The notes below the pieces were generated by a model, which worked only from the letters and a program-made list of their open reading frames with translations, did no database searches and was not told where the DNA came from. Positions 53,969 to 62,679 of a DNA stretch of 64,000 bases are shown one piece after another (positions within the stretch are counted from its first letter, which is position 1; every line of letters begins with the position of its first letter). This stretch comes from Marinomonas transparens (lineage in GTDB: Bacteria; Pseudomonadota; Gammaproteobacteria; Pseudomonadales; Marinomonadaceae), in contig NZ_JAEMNX010000011.1 of the NCBI RefSeq assembly GCF_016463975.1, forward strand, positions 1 through 64,000. Reading direction: 5' to 3'. The position numbers and the translations under genes are program-made.

Positions 53969-54934
53969 GTGTCCCTGATCCATCCTGTCGTTATCCCTTC
54001 CTCTTTTATTAGTAAGACAAACCGTCATTATACACTGGCTATTTACCGTGGCGACCTTGAGCATGCGGATGCGCCGGGTAATAAATGGCATAAGTTACAA
54101 CACCATCTTACACAGGCCAAAAAACGAAAGGCTAAGGTCATCGCTACCTTCGGCGGACCTTTTTCTAATCACCTTCATGCGTTTGCGAAGACGCTAGAAT
54201 CGACGCCGTTTCAAGCAATTGCCGTGGTACGTGGTGAACTTCAGCCGACATTAACACCAACCCTAATCGATGCTGTCGCTTCGGGCGTAGAGTTATGGCC
54301 AAGTTCACGCTCGGATTACCGATCAGGCTGTTCGTCCGCAGTGGTAGATGACATCAATCGGTGTTATGGCGATGTTTATTGGATTCCTGAAGGTGGTGGA
54401 GGGCTGCTCGGTGCGTTTGGTTGTCGAGATTGGGCCGGAAATATTAGCTATTTAGACAGTGAATATGATGCATGGGCGGTTTCTGCAGGAACCGGAACCA
54501 CGGCCGCCGGTCTGTTATCCCATGAGCAAACACCTCATTTACATGTCTTTAGCGCACTTAAAGGTGCAGAACAACAAAAGCTCGAGATTGTCGAACTGGC
54601 CCATTCGCTGGTGGCTGATGGCTCATCCATAGAGCAAGTGTCTGCTAAATTGAGCTTTTATGCTGATTGCCATGAAGGCGGTTACGCCAAACAGAGCAAG
54701 GCTTTGATGGATTTTATGGCGGACTTTGCAATAGCGAATCCTGAACAAGCCCTAGACCCTGTTTATACCAGTAAAAGCTTATTTGCCATATGCAAAGCCA
54801 TGCAAGCTGGCCGTTGGCCACATGAACGTACCTTATTCATTCATACGGGGGGATTGCAAGGCTGGAGAGGCTATCCTCCATCGAATAACCCTTTTTCATC
54901 ATATTGTAAGCTTTCTCTGGATGGCGAGGCTTAG
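53969..54934 (+). CDS. PLP-dependent enzyme, ACC deaminase / D-cysteine desulfhydrase family
   Basis: 321-aa fold-type II PLP enzyme. Substrate and cofactor region YRGDLEHADAPGNKWHKLQHHL (PLP Lys in the GNKxxKL motif), the phosphate loop region ATFGGPFSNHLHAFA and a Gly-rich AVSAGTGTTAAG, as in YedO/DcyD-like proteins. Length is normal. The GTG start has no Shine-Dalgarno and lies against the T-run of a terminator hairpin; no better start is seen because the family N-terminus begins here. The exact reaction is unknown. Confidence 0.88.
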   Translation: MSLIHPVVIPSSFISKTNRHYTLAIYRGDLEHADAPGNKWHKLQHHLTQAKKRKAKVIATFGGPFSNHLHAFAKTLESTPFQAIAVVRGELQPTLTPTLIDAVASGVELWPSSRSDYRSGCSSAVVDDINRCYGDVYWIPEGGGGLLGAFGCRDWAGNISYLDSEYDAWAVSAGTGTTAAGLLSHEQTPHLHVFSALKGAEQQKLEIVELAHSLVADGSSIEQVSAKLSFYADCHEGGYAKQSKALMDFMADFAIANPEQALDPVYTSKSLFAICKAMQAGRWPHERTLFIHTGGLQGWRGYPPSNNPFSSYCKLSLDGEA

Positions 54935-55050
54935 CGTCTTCATGTTAAAGTTGCGCCACATTATGTAAAACTCGCTATCCTAGTAAAAGGCGGTATTCAT
55001 CGCTACGCGGGTTGTTTTACCTACATCGACAGACAGAAAGAGAATGACAC

Positions 55051-55932
55051 ATGAGTCTTTTTAGACGTGTTGGAATTATTGCTCGCTTAGATAAACCTCA
55101 GGTTATTGAAACCGTTAAAAAATTGATGGAATACCTGCAAGAAGCGGGTGTTGCTCCGGTGCTTGAACATCAATTGGCCGCCATGATGCCTGGCATCAAA
55201 GTGGACTCAGCCCCTTTAAAAGAATTAGGTGATCACTGTGATCTTGTGACGGTAGTCGGCGGGGATGGTAGCTTTCTTGGCGCTGCCCGAGCGATTTGTG
55301 ATTACGACATTCCTGTCTTGGGTATTAACCGAGGCACATTGGGGTTTCTAACCGATATTTCTCCCCATCGATTAAAAGAAGAATTAGATCCTATTTTTCG
55401 TGGTGAATACCATGAAGAAAAACGCTTCATGATTGAAGCAAAAATCAAACGCCAAAACCGCCCCAGTGGAGAAGGCATTGCGCTGAATGATTTGGTGCTT
55501 CACCCCGGTAAATCCGCACGAATGATCCGTTTTGATCTGTTTATTGATGACCAATTTGTAATGAATCAAAAATCAGACGGTTTAATCGTGGCTACGCCAA
55601 CAGGTTCTACTGCTTACGCTTTATCGGCTGGTGGTCCTATCATGTTGCCTAAGCTTGATGCCTTGGTGCTGGTGCCTATGCACCCTCATACTTTAAGTAA
55701 TCGTCCTATTGTGATTGATGCCAATGCACGCATTCGCATTGTGGTGAGCGAGTCTAATCTTACTTACCCAAGTGTGAGTTGTGACGGCCAGCTAAATATC
55801 ACTGCGGCACCGGGCGACGAAATTCATATCACCAAACGCAAAGGTGACCTGCGTTTAATCCACCCTAAAGATCATGATTTTTACGATGTCTGTCGTGACA
55901 AGCTAGGTTGGCAATCCAGTTATCGACCTTAA
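55051..55932 (+). CDS. nadK: NAD kinase
   Basis: 293 aa, ATP-dependent NAD to NADP. GGDG motif in LVTVVGGDGSFLGAAR, NRGTLGFLTDI, NDLVLH, QKSDGLIVATPTGSTAYALSAGGPI. Starts a run nadK-glpG-DUF1315-DUF2797-pepN that is conserved, as I recall, in Pseudomonas. AAAGAGAA precedes the ATG. Confidence 0.97.
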   Translation: MSLFRRVGIIARLDKPQVIETVKKLMEYLQEAGVAPVLEHQLAAMMPGIKVDSAPLKELGDHCDLVTVVGGDGSFLGAARAICDYDIPVLGINRGTLGFLTDISPHRLKEELDPIFRGEYHEEKRFMIEAKIKRQNRPSGEGIALNDLVLHPGKSARMIRFDLFIDDQFVMNQKSDGLIVATPTGSTAYALSAGGPIMLPKLDALVLVPMHPHTLSNRPIVIDANARIRIVVSESNLTYPSVSCDGQLNITAAPGDEIHITKRKGDLRLIHPKDHDFYDVCRDKLGWQSSYRP

Positions 55933-55988
55933 GAATATACCGTCATTTATGTACGCTTGGAAAAAGTAAAGCGAGAAGAGGTCTCACC

Positions 55989-56861
55989 ATGTATTTAGTG
56001 TATCAATTTGATATCAATGAAGACCCTGAATTACTCAGTCAGACATTGTGGCGGTTAAAAATTCTTCACCGTGTTATTAATAGCAAGGGACGCAATGAAC
56101 TCTGGGTAACGGATCAAGTTCATCAAGATGTTGTTAAGCAGCTAGTGCAAGTATGGAAAGATGATCCTGATTCGTTACTGAATTTATCGCCTAGCCTGAC
56201 GTCTTCTTCTGGCAGGCAAAGCTCAAACCTAATGATGCAAATTAAGGCGGCTCCGGCCACTATTGTGGTGCTTGCTGCTGCGTTTTTTATTGCCTTAATT
56301 AGTCAATTGGGCTCGGATCTTTCCATCGTCGCGTATTTCACCATTAGTCCTATTCAAGTATTCGGTACGCAGATTCGTTTTTTTAGTTTGGCTAATGTGC
56401 TTTCTCAAGGGGAGTATTGGCGACTTGCTACGCCAGCGCTGCTTCATTTTAGTGTTATGCATATTGTTTTTAATGCCTTGTGGGTATGGGAAATTGGTAA
56501 AAAATTAGAACGCTTGCTAGGTTCTATTATCTGGTCTGTTGGTGTGCTAATAATTGCCATCGTGAGTAATGTTTTACAGTATCAAATGAGTGGCAATCCT
56601 TTGTTTGGTGGCTTATCTGGCGTGGTTTATGGTTTGATCGGTTTTGCTTGGTTAACGCCTATAATCGTTAAGGCTTGGCCGCTGATTATTAGCAAACAAC
56701 TGATGATCTTTTTTGTTGTTTGGTTAGCCATTGGTTATACGCCTTTTCCTGAAATGGTAGGGCTGGGAAGCATTGCTAATACGGCCCACACGATAGGTTT
56801 AGTGGCTGGTTTAGTGTTGAGTGGTGTGTATTGGTTAGTCACTCGTCACCGTTATTCATAA
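55989..56861 (+). CDS. glpG: Rhomboid family intramembrane serine protease (GlpG)
   Basis: 290 aa. Cytoplasmic N-terminal domain (~1-65), then six helices. Catalytic Ser210 in FGGLSGVVYG and His267 in ANTAHTIGLVAG; His158 and Asn162 (HIVFN) form the oxyanion region. The ATG at 55989 with GAGG upstream is preferred to an earlier in-frame start that overlaps nadK. Cleaves membrane proteins; substrates unknown here. Confidence 0.94.
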   Translation: MYLVYQFDINEDPELLSQTLWRLKILHRVINSKGRNELWVTDQVHQDVVKQLVQVWKDDPDSLLNLSPSLTSSSGRQSSNLMMQIKAAPATIVVLAAAFFIALISQLGSDLSIVAYFTISPIQVFGTQIRFFSLANVLSQGEYWRLATPALLHFSVMHIVFNALWVWEIGKKLERLLGSIIWSVGVLIIAIVSNVLQYQMSGNPLFGGLSGVVYGLIGFAWLTPIIVKAWPLIISKQLMIFFVVWLAIGYTPFPEMVGLGSIANTAHTIGLVAGLVLSGVYWLVTRHRYS

Positions 56862-56929
56862 AGGTTTTAGACTATTAGTTTGTTTGAAGAGTAAAAGCCT
56901 ACTCTTTTGAATTGTAGAGAGATGCGTAA

Positions 56930-57211
56930 ATGAATTTTAAAGAAATGATCGACAATATGTCACCGGAAGTGTATGTCCGTTTAAAGCAAGCTGTAGAGCT
57001 TGGTAAATGGCCTAATGGTGTGCGCTTGACCGACGAACAAAAAGAACTTTGTTTGCAGGCGGTAATTACCTACGACTATACCAATAAACCAGAAAAAGAG
57101 CGCGTTGGCTATATTGATACCGAGGTTCATCAAGGCTGCGATAGCAAAACATCGACCAATGAACATGAAACGATAAAATGGGTAGACAATGCTCCTAAGG
57201 GGCAAGGTTAA
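56930..57211 (+). CDS. DUF1315 (YeaC family) protein
   Basis: 93 aa. N-terminal NMSPEVYVRLKQAVELGKWPNGVRLTDEQKELCLQAVITYD is the family signature; the acidic/polar tail is variable. Function unknown. Its stop abuts the DUF2797 ATG (1-nt overlap). Confidence 0.93.
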   Translation: MNFKEMIDNMSPEVYVRLKQAVELGKWPNGVRLTDEQKELCLQAVITYDYTNKPEKERVGYIDTEVHQGCDSKTSTNEHETIKWVDNAPKGQG

Positions 57212-58035
57212 TGTTGCAGGGCAATCTAAAAAAAATGTCGACTGAGGTAAGCGACGGGCAAGTCTCTTATCGTTTAGACTTAGGTAATGACAGTCTTGTA
57301 GTGAATGAATTACTTGGGCAAAAGGTGTCTTTGGATTTTGCCGGTGTGATCCATTGTATTAATTGCAAAAAAGTCACCAAAAAGTCCTTTAGTCAGGGCT
57401 TTTGTTTTAATTGCTTTCGAAAATTAGCGGCTTGCGATACCTGTATAATGAGCCCTGAAAAATGCCATTTCCATCTTGGAACCTGCCGTGAGCCTGAATG
57501 GGCAGAACGGTTTTGCATGCAGAGCCATTATGTTTATCTCGCTAACTCATCGGCGTTAAAAGTAGGCATTACCCGTGGTGATCAACTACCAACTCGTTGG
57601 ATTGATCAAGGGGCAACGCAGGCTAGGGCCTTGTTTCGTGTTAACAATCGCAGAATGTCTGGTTTAGTCGAAACCCTGTTTAAAAGTCAGGTGGCAGATA
57701 AAACCAATTGGCGCAATATGCTCAAGGGCTCTAGCATCAGCATGGACCTCGAGCATGAACAAGAGCGTCTGATTGACAGCCTTTATGAAGGGTTAGATTC
57801 ACTTCAGCATGAGTTCGGTTTGCAATCTATCATCGACTTGTCAGATGAAAATGAAACTCATGAATTTATTTATCCTGTGTTGGAATACCCAACCAAAGTA
57901 ACCAGTTTAAATGCTGAAAAAACGCCGCTTATAGAAGGCACTTTGATGGGGATAAAAGGGCAGTATTGGATGCTCGATACAGGCGTGATTAATATTCGTA
58001 AATACACTGGTTACCAAGCGACATTGACATTTTAG
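57211..58035 (+). CDS. DUF2797 protein with zinc-binding cysteines
   Basis: 274 aa. N-terminal Cys-rich part (HCINCKKVTKKSFSQGFCFNCFRKL, CDTCIMSPEKCHFHLGTC) resembles a zinc ribbon; then VYLANSSALKVGITRGDQLPTRWIDQGA, a GIY-YIG-like segment known from the family. Function unknown; possible nucleic acid binding. Conserved position before pepN. Confidence 0.92.
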   Translation: MLQGNLKKMSTEVSDGQVSYRLDLGNDSLVVNELLGQKVSLDFAGVIHCINCKKVTKKSFSQGFCFNCFRKLAACDTCIMSPEKCHFHLGTCREPEWAERFCMQSHYVYLANSSALKVGITRGDQLPTRWIDQGATQARALFRVNNRRMSGLVETLFKSQVADKTNWRNMLKGSSISMDLEHEQERLIDSLYEGLDSLQHEFGLQSIIDLSDENETHEFIYPVLEYPTKVTSLNAEKTPLIEGTLMGIKGQYWMLDTGVINIRKYTGYQATLTF

Positions 58036-58045
58036 GAGAGAATAC

Positions 58046-60679
58046 ATGAAAGAGAGTCAACCCTCGGCGATTTATCTGAAAGACTATACTGCTCCTCCTT
58101 TTTTAATTGATAAAACAGAACTTAGCTTTGATCTTGATGAATCAACTACCGTTGTAACGTCTCGCCTGCATATGCGACGTAACCCCGTTTTTGGTGCCTC
58201 TACTGTTCCTCTGGTTTTAGACGGTGGCCCAGACGTTAAATTGATCGGTGTGGCGATGGATGATTATGAGTTGCCGCAGGAAGAGTATCGAGTGGTAGAT
58301 GACCAGCTAATTATTACTGCGACTGCTGATAGCTTTGTTTTAACCTGCGAAACCCTCATTGAACCGCAAAACAATACGCGCCTTGAAGGTCTGTACCGTT
58401 CCTCTTCTATGTTTTGTACCCAGTGTGAAGCGGAAGGTTTTCGTCATATCACCTATTACCTAGACCGCCCTGATGTCATGTCGGTTTTCACTACCACCAT
58501 TATTGCGGACGAAACACGTTATCCAGTCATGCTGTCAAACGGTAATGAAGTTGAGCGCGGTAAAACGGATGAAGGTAAAACAGTCGTTGTTTGGCATGAC
58601 CCTTTCCCAAAACCCGCTTATTTGTTTGCCCTTGTTGCTGGTGATTTGGCGGTGAAAAATGATGTGTTTATCACGCAAAGTCAGCGTGAAGTGACATTGC
58701 AGATTTTTACTGAGAGCCACAATATCGACAAGGTGGACTACGCCATGGAAGCGTTAAAGCGTTCTATGCGTTGGGATGAAGAAACCTATGGTCGCGAATA
58801 CGATCTTGATATCTTCATGATAGTGGCGGTAGACGATTTCAATATGGGGGCGATGGAAAATAAAGGTTTGAATATCTTTAACTCCTCTTGTCTGTTGGCG
58901 AGCCCAGAAACCACAACAGATGATGCGTACTTACGTGTTGAAGCCATTGTCGCCCATGAATACTTCCATAACTGGTCTGGTAACCGTGTCACCTGCCGAG
59001 ATTGGTTTCAACTGAGCCTAAAAGAAGGTTTTACTGTATTTCGTGATCAAACCTTTTCGGCTGACATGCATTCGGCAACGGTGAAACGAGTGGAAGATGT
59101 GTCTTTTCTAAGAACTGCTCAGTTTGCGGAAGACGCTGGCCCAATGGCCCACCCTGTGCGTCCAGCATCTTTCATTGAAATTTCAAATTTTTATACCTTA
59201 ACTGTTTATGAAAAGGGCGCTGAGATAGTGCGCATGATTCATACTTTGTTAGGCGAAGAAAAATTCCGTGCCGGTTCTGATTTATATTTTGATCGTCACG
59301 ATGGTCAAGCCGTTACCTGTGATGATTTTGTGGCCGCCATGCAAGATGCTTCGGGGGTTGATCTTTCACAATTCAAGCGTTGGTATTCTCAAGCTGGTAC
59401 GCCAAAGTTATCTGTAACAGATGCTTTTGATCAAGCGTTAGGCAAGTATTGTGTCACGATAAAACAAGATACCCCAGCAACACCAGGACAACCGACTAAG
59501 TTGCCTTTGCACATTCCTGTTCGAATTGGTCTATTGGATGCTAACGGTCAGTCTTTATCATCGAGCCTTGACGGAGCGACTTCAGAAGAGCATGTGTTGC
59601 ACTTAACAGATGCTGAGCAAAGCTTTGAATTTACCGGTTTGGCAACTCGCCCTGTGCCTTCTCTATTACGGGGCTTCTCGGCACCCGTTAAGTTGGATTA
59701 CAACTACTCGTCTCAAGATTTACTGTTATTGATGTCCTCAGATAGTGATGGCTTTAATCGCTGGAGTGCCGCGCAACAGTTGGCAGTGAATGAGCTTTCT
59801 CAGTTAATTACTCAGGCGATTAAGGGAGAGACTTTAGCGATTGAGTCTCAACTGGTTCATGGCTTTAAAGCATTATTGGCTGATGCCAGTTTAGACCCCG
59901 CTATGGTTGCGCTTGTTTTGACCTTGCCGAATCAAGCTTATTTGTCTGAAATATCGACACCTATTTATCCGGCAGAAATTAAGCAGGCTCGTGTCTATTT
60001 AAAAACCTTATTAGCCGAAGCGTTATCTGCTGATTTTGAGCGTATTTATCAGCAGCATAGGGTAACAGAGGAGTATCAAGCGGTAGCAGAAGATATTGCC
60101 CATCGCTCGTTGAAAAATGTTGCCTTGTCTTATTGGGCAGAAGCAAGCTCTGAGCGTGCTCAACAAGCTGTGTTTGAGCAATTTTCTACTGCCGACAATA
60201 TGACGGATCAGTTTGCTGCCTTGTCTATTGCTGTTCATTCCCAGCATAATCAAGCAGCAGACATGCTTGCTGCCTTCTATGAACAATGGAAAACAGAGCC
60301 CTTGGTGGTCAATAAATGGCTGATGCTAAGTGCAAGTCAAGATAATGCCAATGCTTTATCCATTGTAAAAGGCTTGATGGCGCATCCAGCTTTTGATCTT
60401 AAAAACCCAAATAAGGTCCGATCTGTTTTAGGTGGCTTTGGTCAAAATGTGGCAGGATTCCATAAGGAAGATGGCAGCGGTTATCAATTTTTGGCTGATC
60501 AAATTATAGTGCTGAATAAACGTAATCCGCAGATTGCCTCAAGGCTTTGCACGCCATTGACGCGTTGGAAAAAACTTAAACCAGAATTAAGTGCGAAAAT
60601 GAAGTCAGAGCTAGAGCGTATTTTGGCAGAAGATCTGTCAAAAGATGTTTATGAAGTGATTACTAAGAGCCTAGCATAG
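58046..60679 (+). CDS. pepN: Aminopeptidase N
   Basis: 877-aa M1 zinc metallopeptidase. Substrate motif GAMENKG (268-274), zinc site HEYFH (304-308) with third ligand Glu327, then a Ig-like domain and a C-terminal helical domain. GGAGAG upstream. Removes N-terminal residues from peptides in the cytoplasm. Confidence 0.98.
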   Translation: MKESQPSAIYLKDYTAPPFLIDKTELSFDLDESTTVVTSRLHMRRNPVFGASTVPLVLDGGPDVKLIGVAMDDYELPQEEYRVVDDQLIITATADSFVLTCETLIEPQNNTRLEGLYRSSSMFCTQCEAEGFRHITYYLDRPDVMSVFTTTIIADETRYPVMLSNGNEVERGKTDEGKTVVVWHDPFPKPAYLFALVAGDLAVKNDVFITQSQREVTLQIFTESHNIDKVDYAMEALKRSMRWDEETYGREYDLDIFMIVAVDDFNMGAMENKGLNIFNSSCLLASPETTTDDAYLRVEAIVAHEYFHNWSGNRVTCRDWFQLSLKEGFTVFRDQTFSADMHSATVKRVEDVSFLRTAQFAEDAGPMAHPVRPASFIEISNFYTLTVYEKGAEIVRMIHTLLGEEKFRAGSDLYFDRHDGQAVTCDDFVAAMQDASGVDLSQFKRWYSQAGTPKLSVTDAFDQALGKYCVTIKQDTPATPGQPTKLPLHIPVRIGLLDANGQSLSSSLDGATSEEHVLHLTDAEQSFEFTGLATRPVPSLLRGFSAPVKLDYNYSSQDLLLLMSSDSDGFNRWSAAQQLAVNELSQLITQAIKGETLAIESQLVHGFKALLADASLDPAMVALVLTLPNQAYLSEISTPIYPAEIKQARVYLKTLLAEALSADFERIYQQHRVTEEYQAVAEDIAHRSLKNVALSYWAEASSERAQQAVFEQFSTADNMTDQFAALSIAVHSQHNQAADMLAAFYEQWKTEPLVVNKWLMLSASQDNANALSIVKGLMAHPAFDLKNPNKVRSVLGGFGQNVAGFHKEDGSGYQFLADQIIVLNKRNPQIASRLCTPLTRWKKLKPELSAKMKSELERILAEDLSKDVYEVITKSLA

Positions 60680-60710
60680 CTTATCTGAGCTATCTTTTGG
60701 CGCTTTTAAA

Positions 60711-60746
60711 ATCCCCAAGAGACTTTGTATCTTGGGGATTTTTTTG
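60711..60746 (+). terminator. Intrinsic terminator after pepN
   Basis: AATCCCCAAGA pairs with TCTTGGGGATT around a short loop, followed by a T-run. Confidence 0.92.
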
Positions 60747-60877
60747 TCACTTATTTAGGGACTAAATAAATAATCTAGCTGACGTCTTCTTTGCAATCTA
60801 TACTTAATTCTGGCATAAGTGGTGGTAGTAGGTGAGTTAACTAATTGTCGACCTTGAGTTTAATTAAGGAGCGAAAA

Positions 60878-62533
60878 ATGAAAGCACGTACGGCTATCTT
60901 GATCCCCATTGCCTTAGGTCTAATGGTGTCCGCTTGTAGCACTACATCAGAGCAAAGAACGCAGGCTCAAGAAGCTACGCCAGCACCCCCTGCGAGCAAT
61001 GACACACCAGCTCAAAATGAGCCAGTTAATTTCAATGCAAGCCGCTTCGATGCAAGTAATGATGAAACCAGTAGCGCCTTGAGGAATGATATAAAAACCA
61101 AACAAGCGCAAATTGATTCTCTTGAGCAGCAATTGATTGATAATAAGGTTAAGTTAGCCTCCCTAAATCAAGAATTGGATGCGAAAGACCAACTTATTGC
61201 CTCTCTGCAAACTACCTCTTCGAATAGTGCTGAAAACCTCGCGGAATTAGAGAAACAAAAAACCTTGAGAAAGGATCTTGAGTCCCGTTATGCTGCCTTG
61301 AAACTTGATAATGACCTACTTAAACGTCGTATTTCACAATTAGAAAATGAAAACACCTCACTAAAGCAACAAATAACCAGTTTAGAGAAAATGCCAACCT
61401 CGGAAGATGATGGCTTTAAGCAAAGTTACTTATCTTTATTGGATGAAAATACCTCGTTACAACAAAAATACGCCAATTTAGAAACGGATAATGAGAAGAA
61501 TCAAAAGCGGCTTACGTCATTAAAAAAAGAGAACTTAATCCTAGGTGGTGCCTTATCTGATGCGCGGGCTCAACATCAAGTATTATGGGATAGAATTCGT
61601 GCTTTAAATGAAACAGCAGATAAGAACGCATCGGCTTCTGAACAAGGAGTAGATGTCCCTCAGGCGAATGCCGCAGATCCGGTAATCATTGCACCTGCTC
61701 CCTCTGTACCTAGTGAAGAGTCCATGTACGCACAAGAAAATACTCGTTTGCGGGTTAGCTTAGCGGATTTAGAAGCGCAGATAGCCGGGCAGCGCGCGAT
61801 GATCAAAGAATACCAAAATGAAGCACTTAGATTAGAAGCGGCCCTTGATGAAGGGGCGGCTTATGAGGCTCGTTGGAAAGACCTAGACAGTAAGCTGGTG
61901 CTAGCCGAAAAAAATAACACCGCTTTGACCGCTCAGCTGAATGCCGCAGAATCCGAGTTAGCTCGCAGTCAGGCTGAGTTTCAGGCTTTATCGACGCGCC
62001 TTAATGGTGTGCTTGATGAATTAAAAGTGAAGGAAAATGACAGTATCTCCATGGCCGCAGAGATGGAGGCGTTACAATCGCAAATTAGTTCGCAATTGCG
62101 TAATGTTCAGTGGCAACTCCCTAATGAAATGGCATTGAACAATACCTTTGAAATTCTAGTGACGGCCAATGTACGACCCGCATTAACGGGTCAGACCTAT
62201 ATTGCTGAATTAGTCACAGATAGCGCTATTCAAATGATTAGTGATAGAGAAGTCAGTGCACGAGTCCAAAATGGTCGTTTGCAATGGCGTTGGCGAGTAT
62301 CTGGGCTTAATGAAAGACCGGAGGCCCAGTTGAACTTGTCTGTTACTCAGCAAATGAATTTTCAAGAGCAAAAAATCATGAGGCAGGTTTATCGAAGCAA
62401 TGAGACCTTGTCTCTGGTAAATAACAACTTGTTTGACAAATATGGTTACTGGACTGGCGCTATTTTATTGGGTTTGCTTGGCGGTTTCCTTGTCGGCCGT
62501 CTAAACAAGCAAAAAAATATCGAAATCGTCTAA
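60878..62533 (+). CDS. Coiled-coil lipoprotein with C-terminal transmembrane helix
   Basis: 551 aa, not recognised. Lipoprotein signal with Cys20 in MVSACSTTS (+2 Ser, so Lol-sorted to the outer membrane by rule). Long, Lys/Glu/Gln/Leu-rich coiled coils cover ~65-240 and ~290-420 with heptad-like spacing (IDSLEQQLIDNKVKL, LLKRRISQLENENTSLKQQ). A beta-rich domain (~430-515) follows, then a single helix (WTGAILLGLLGGFLVGRL) with a basic end. The ATG at 60878 has GGAG 7 nt upstream. The layout suggests one end in each membrane, or two anchors in the inner membrane. Upstream of metH by synteny only. Confidence 0.8.
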   Translation: MKARTAILIPIALGLMVSACSTTSEQRTQAQEATPAPPASNDTPAQNEPVNFNASRFDASNDETSSALRNDIKTKQAQIDSLEQQLIDNKVKLASLNQELDAKDQLIASLQTTSSNSAENLAELEKQKTLRKDLESRYAALKLDNDLLKRRISQLENENTSLKQQITSLEKMPTSEDDGFKQSYLSLLDENTSLQQKYANLETDNEKNQKRLTSLKKENLILGGALSDARAQHQVLWDRIRALNETADKNASASEQGVDVPQANAADPVIIAPAPSVPSEESMYAQENTRLRVSLADLEAQIAGQRAMIKEYQNEALRLEAALDEGAAYEARWKDLDSKLVLAEKNNTALTAQLNAAESELARSQAEFQALSTRLNGVLDELKVKENDSISMAAEMEALQSQISSQLRNVQWQLPNEMALNNTFEILVTANVRPALTGQTYIAELVTDSAIQMISDREVSARVQNGRLQWRWRVSGLNERPEAQLNLSVTQQMNFQEQKIMRQVYRSNETLSLVNNNLFDKYGYWTGAILLGLLGGFLVGRLNKQKNIEIV

Positions 62534-62544
62534 TGTCGCAATTA

Positions 62545-62573
62545 GCAGGGGTAACCTTTTAGGTTATCTCTGC
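62545..62573 (+). terminator. Terminator-like stem after the coiled-coil lipoprotein gene
   Basis: GCAGGGGTAACC pairs with GGTTATCTCTGC (two G-U pairs) around TTTTA. The T-run is weak (TCCTTTCC). Confidence 0.55.
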
Positions 62574-62679
62574 GACTCCTTTCCCTCGGATCATTCAATT
62601 CCCCATTACTAATTTTCAACGAGAAAAGTTGAGCTTTTCGGTATAGTACGCCTGCATATTCTTTTTTGAGGTGGTGATA

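Noticed and set aside
55908..55988. Longer N-terminus of the rhomboid protease
   Set aside because: It overlaps the end of nadK and lacks a binding site; the ATG at 55989 has GAGG and gives the usual GlpG start.
62628..62655. GAAAAG-TTGAG-CTTTTC palindrome and TATAGT near metH
   Set aside because: The palindrome does not fit the MetR consensus and the -35 spacing to TATAGT is poor; too weak to call a promoter or operator.
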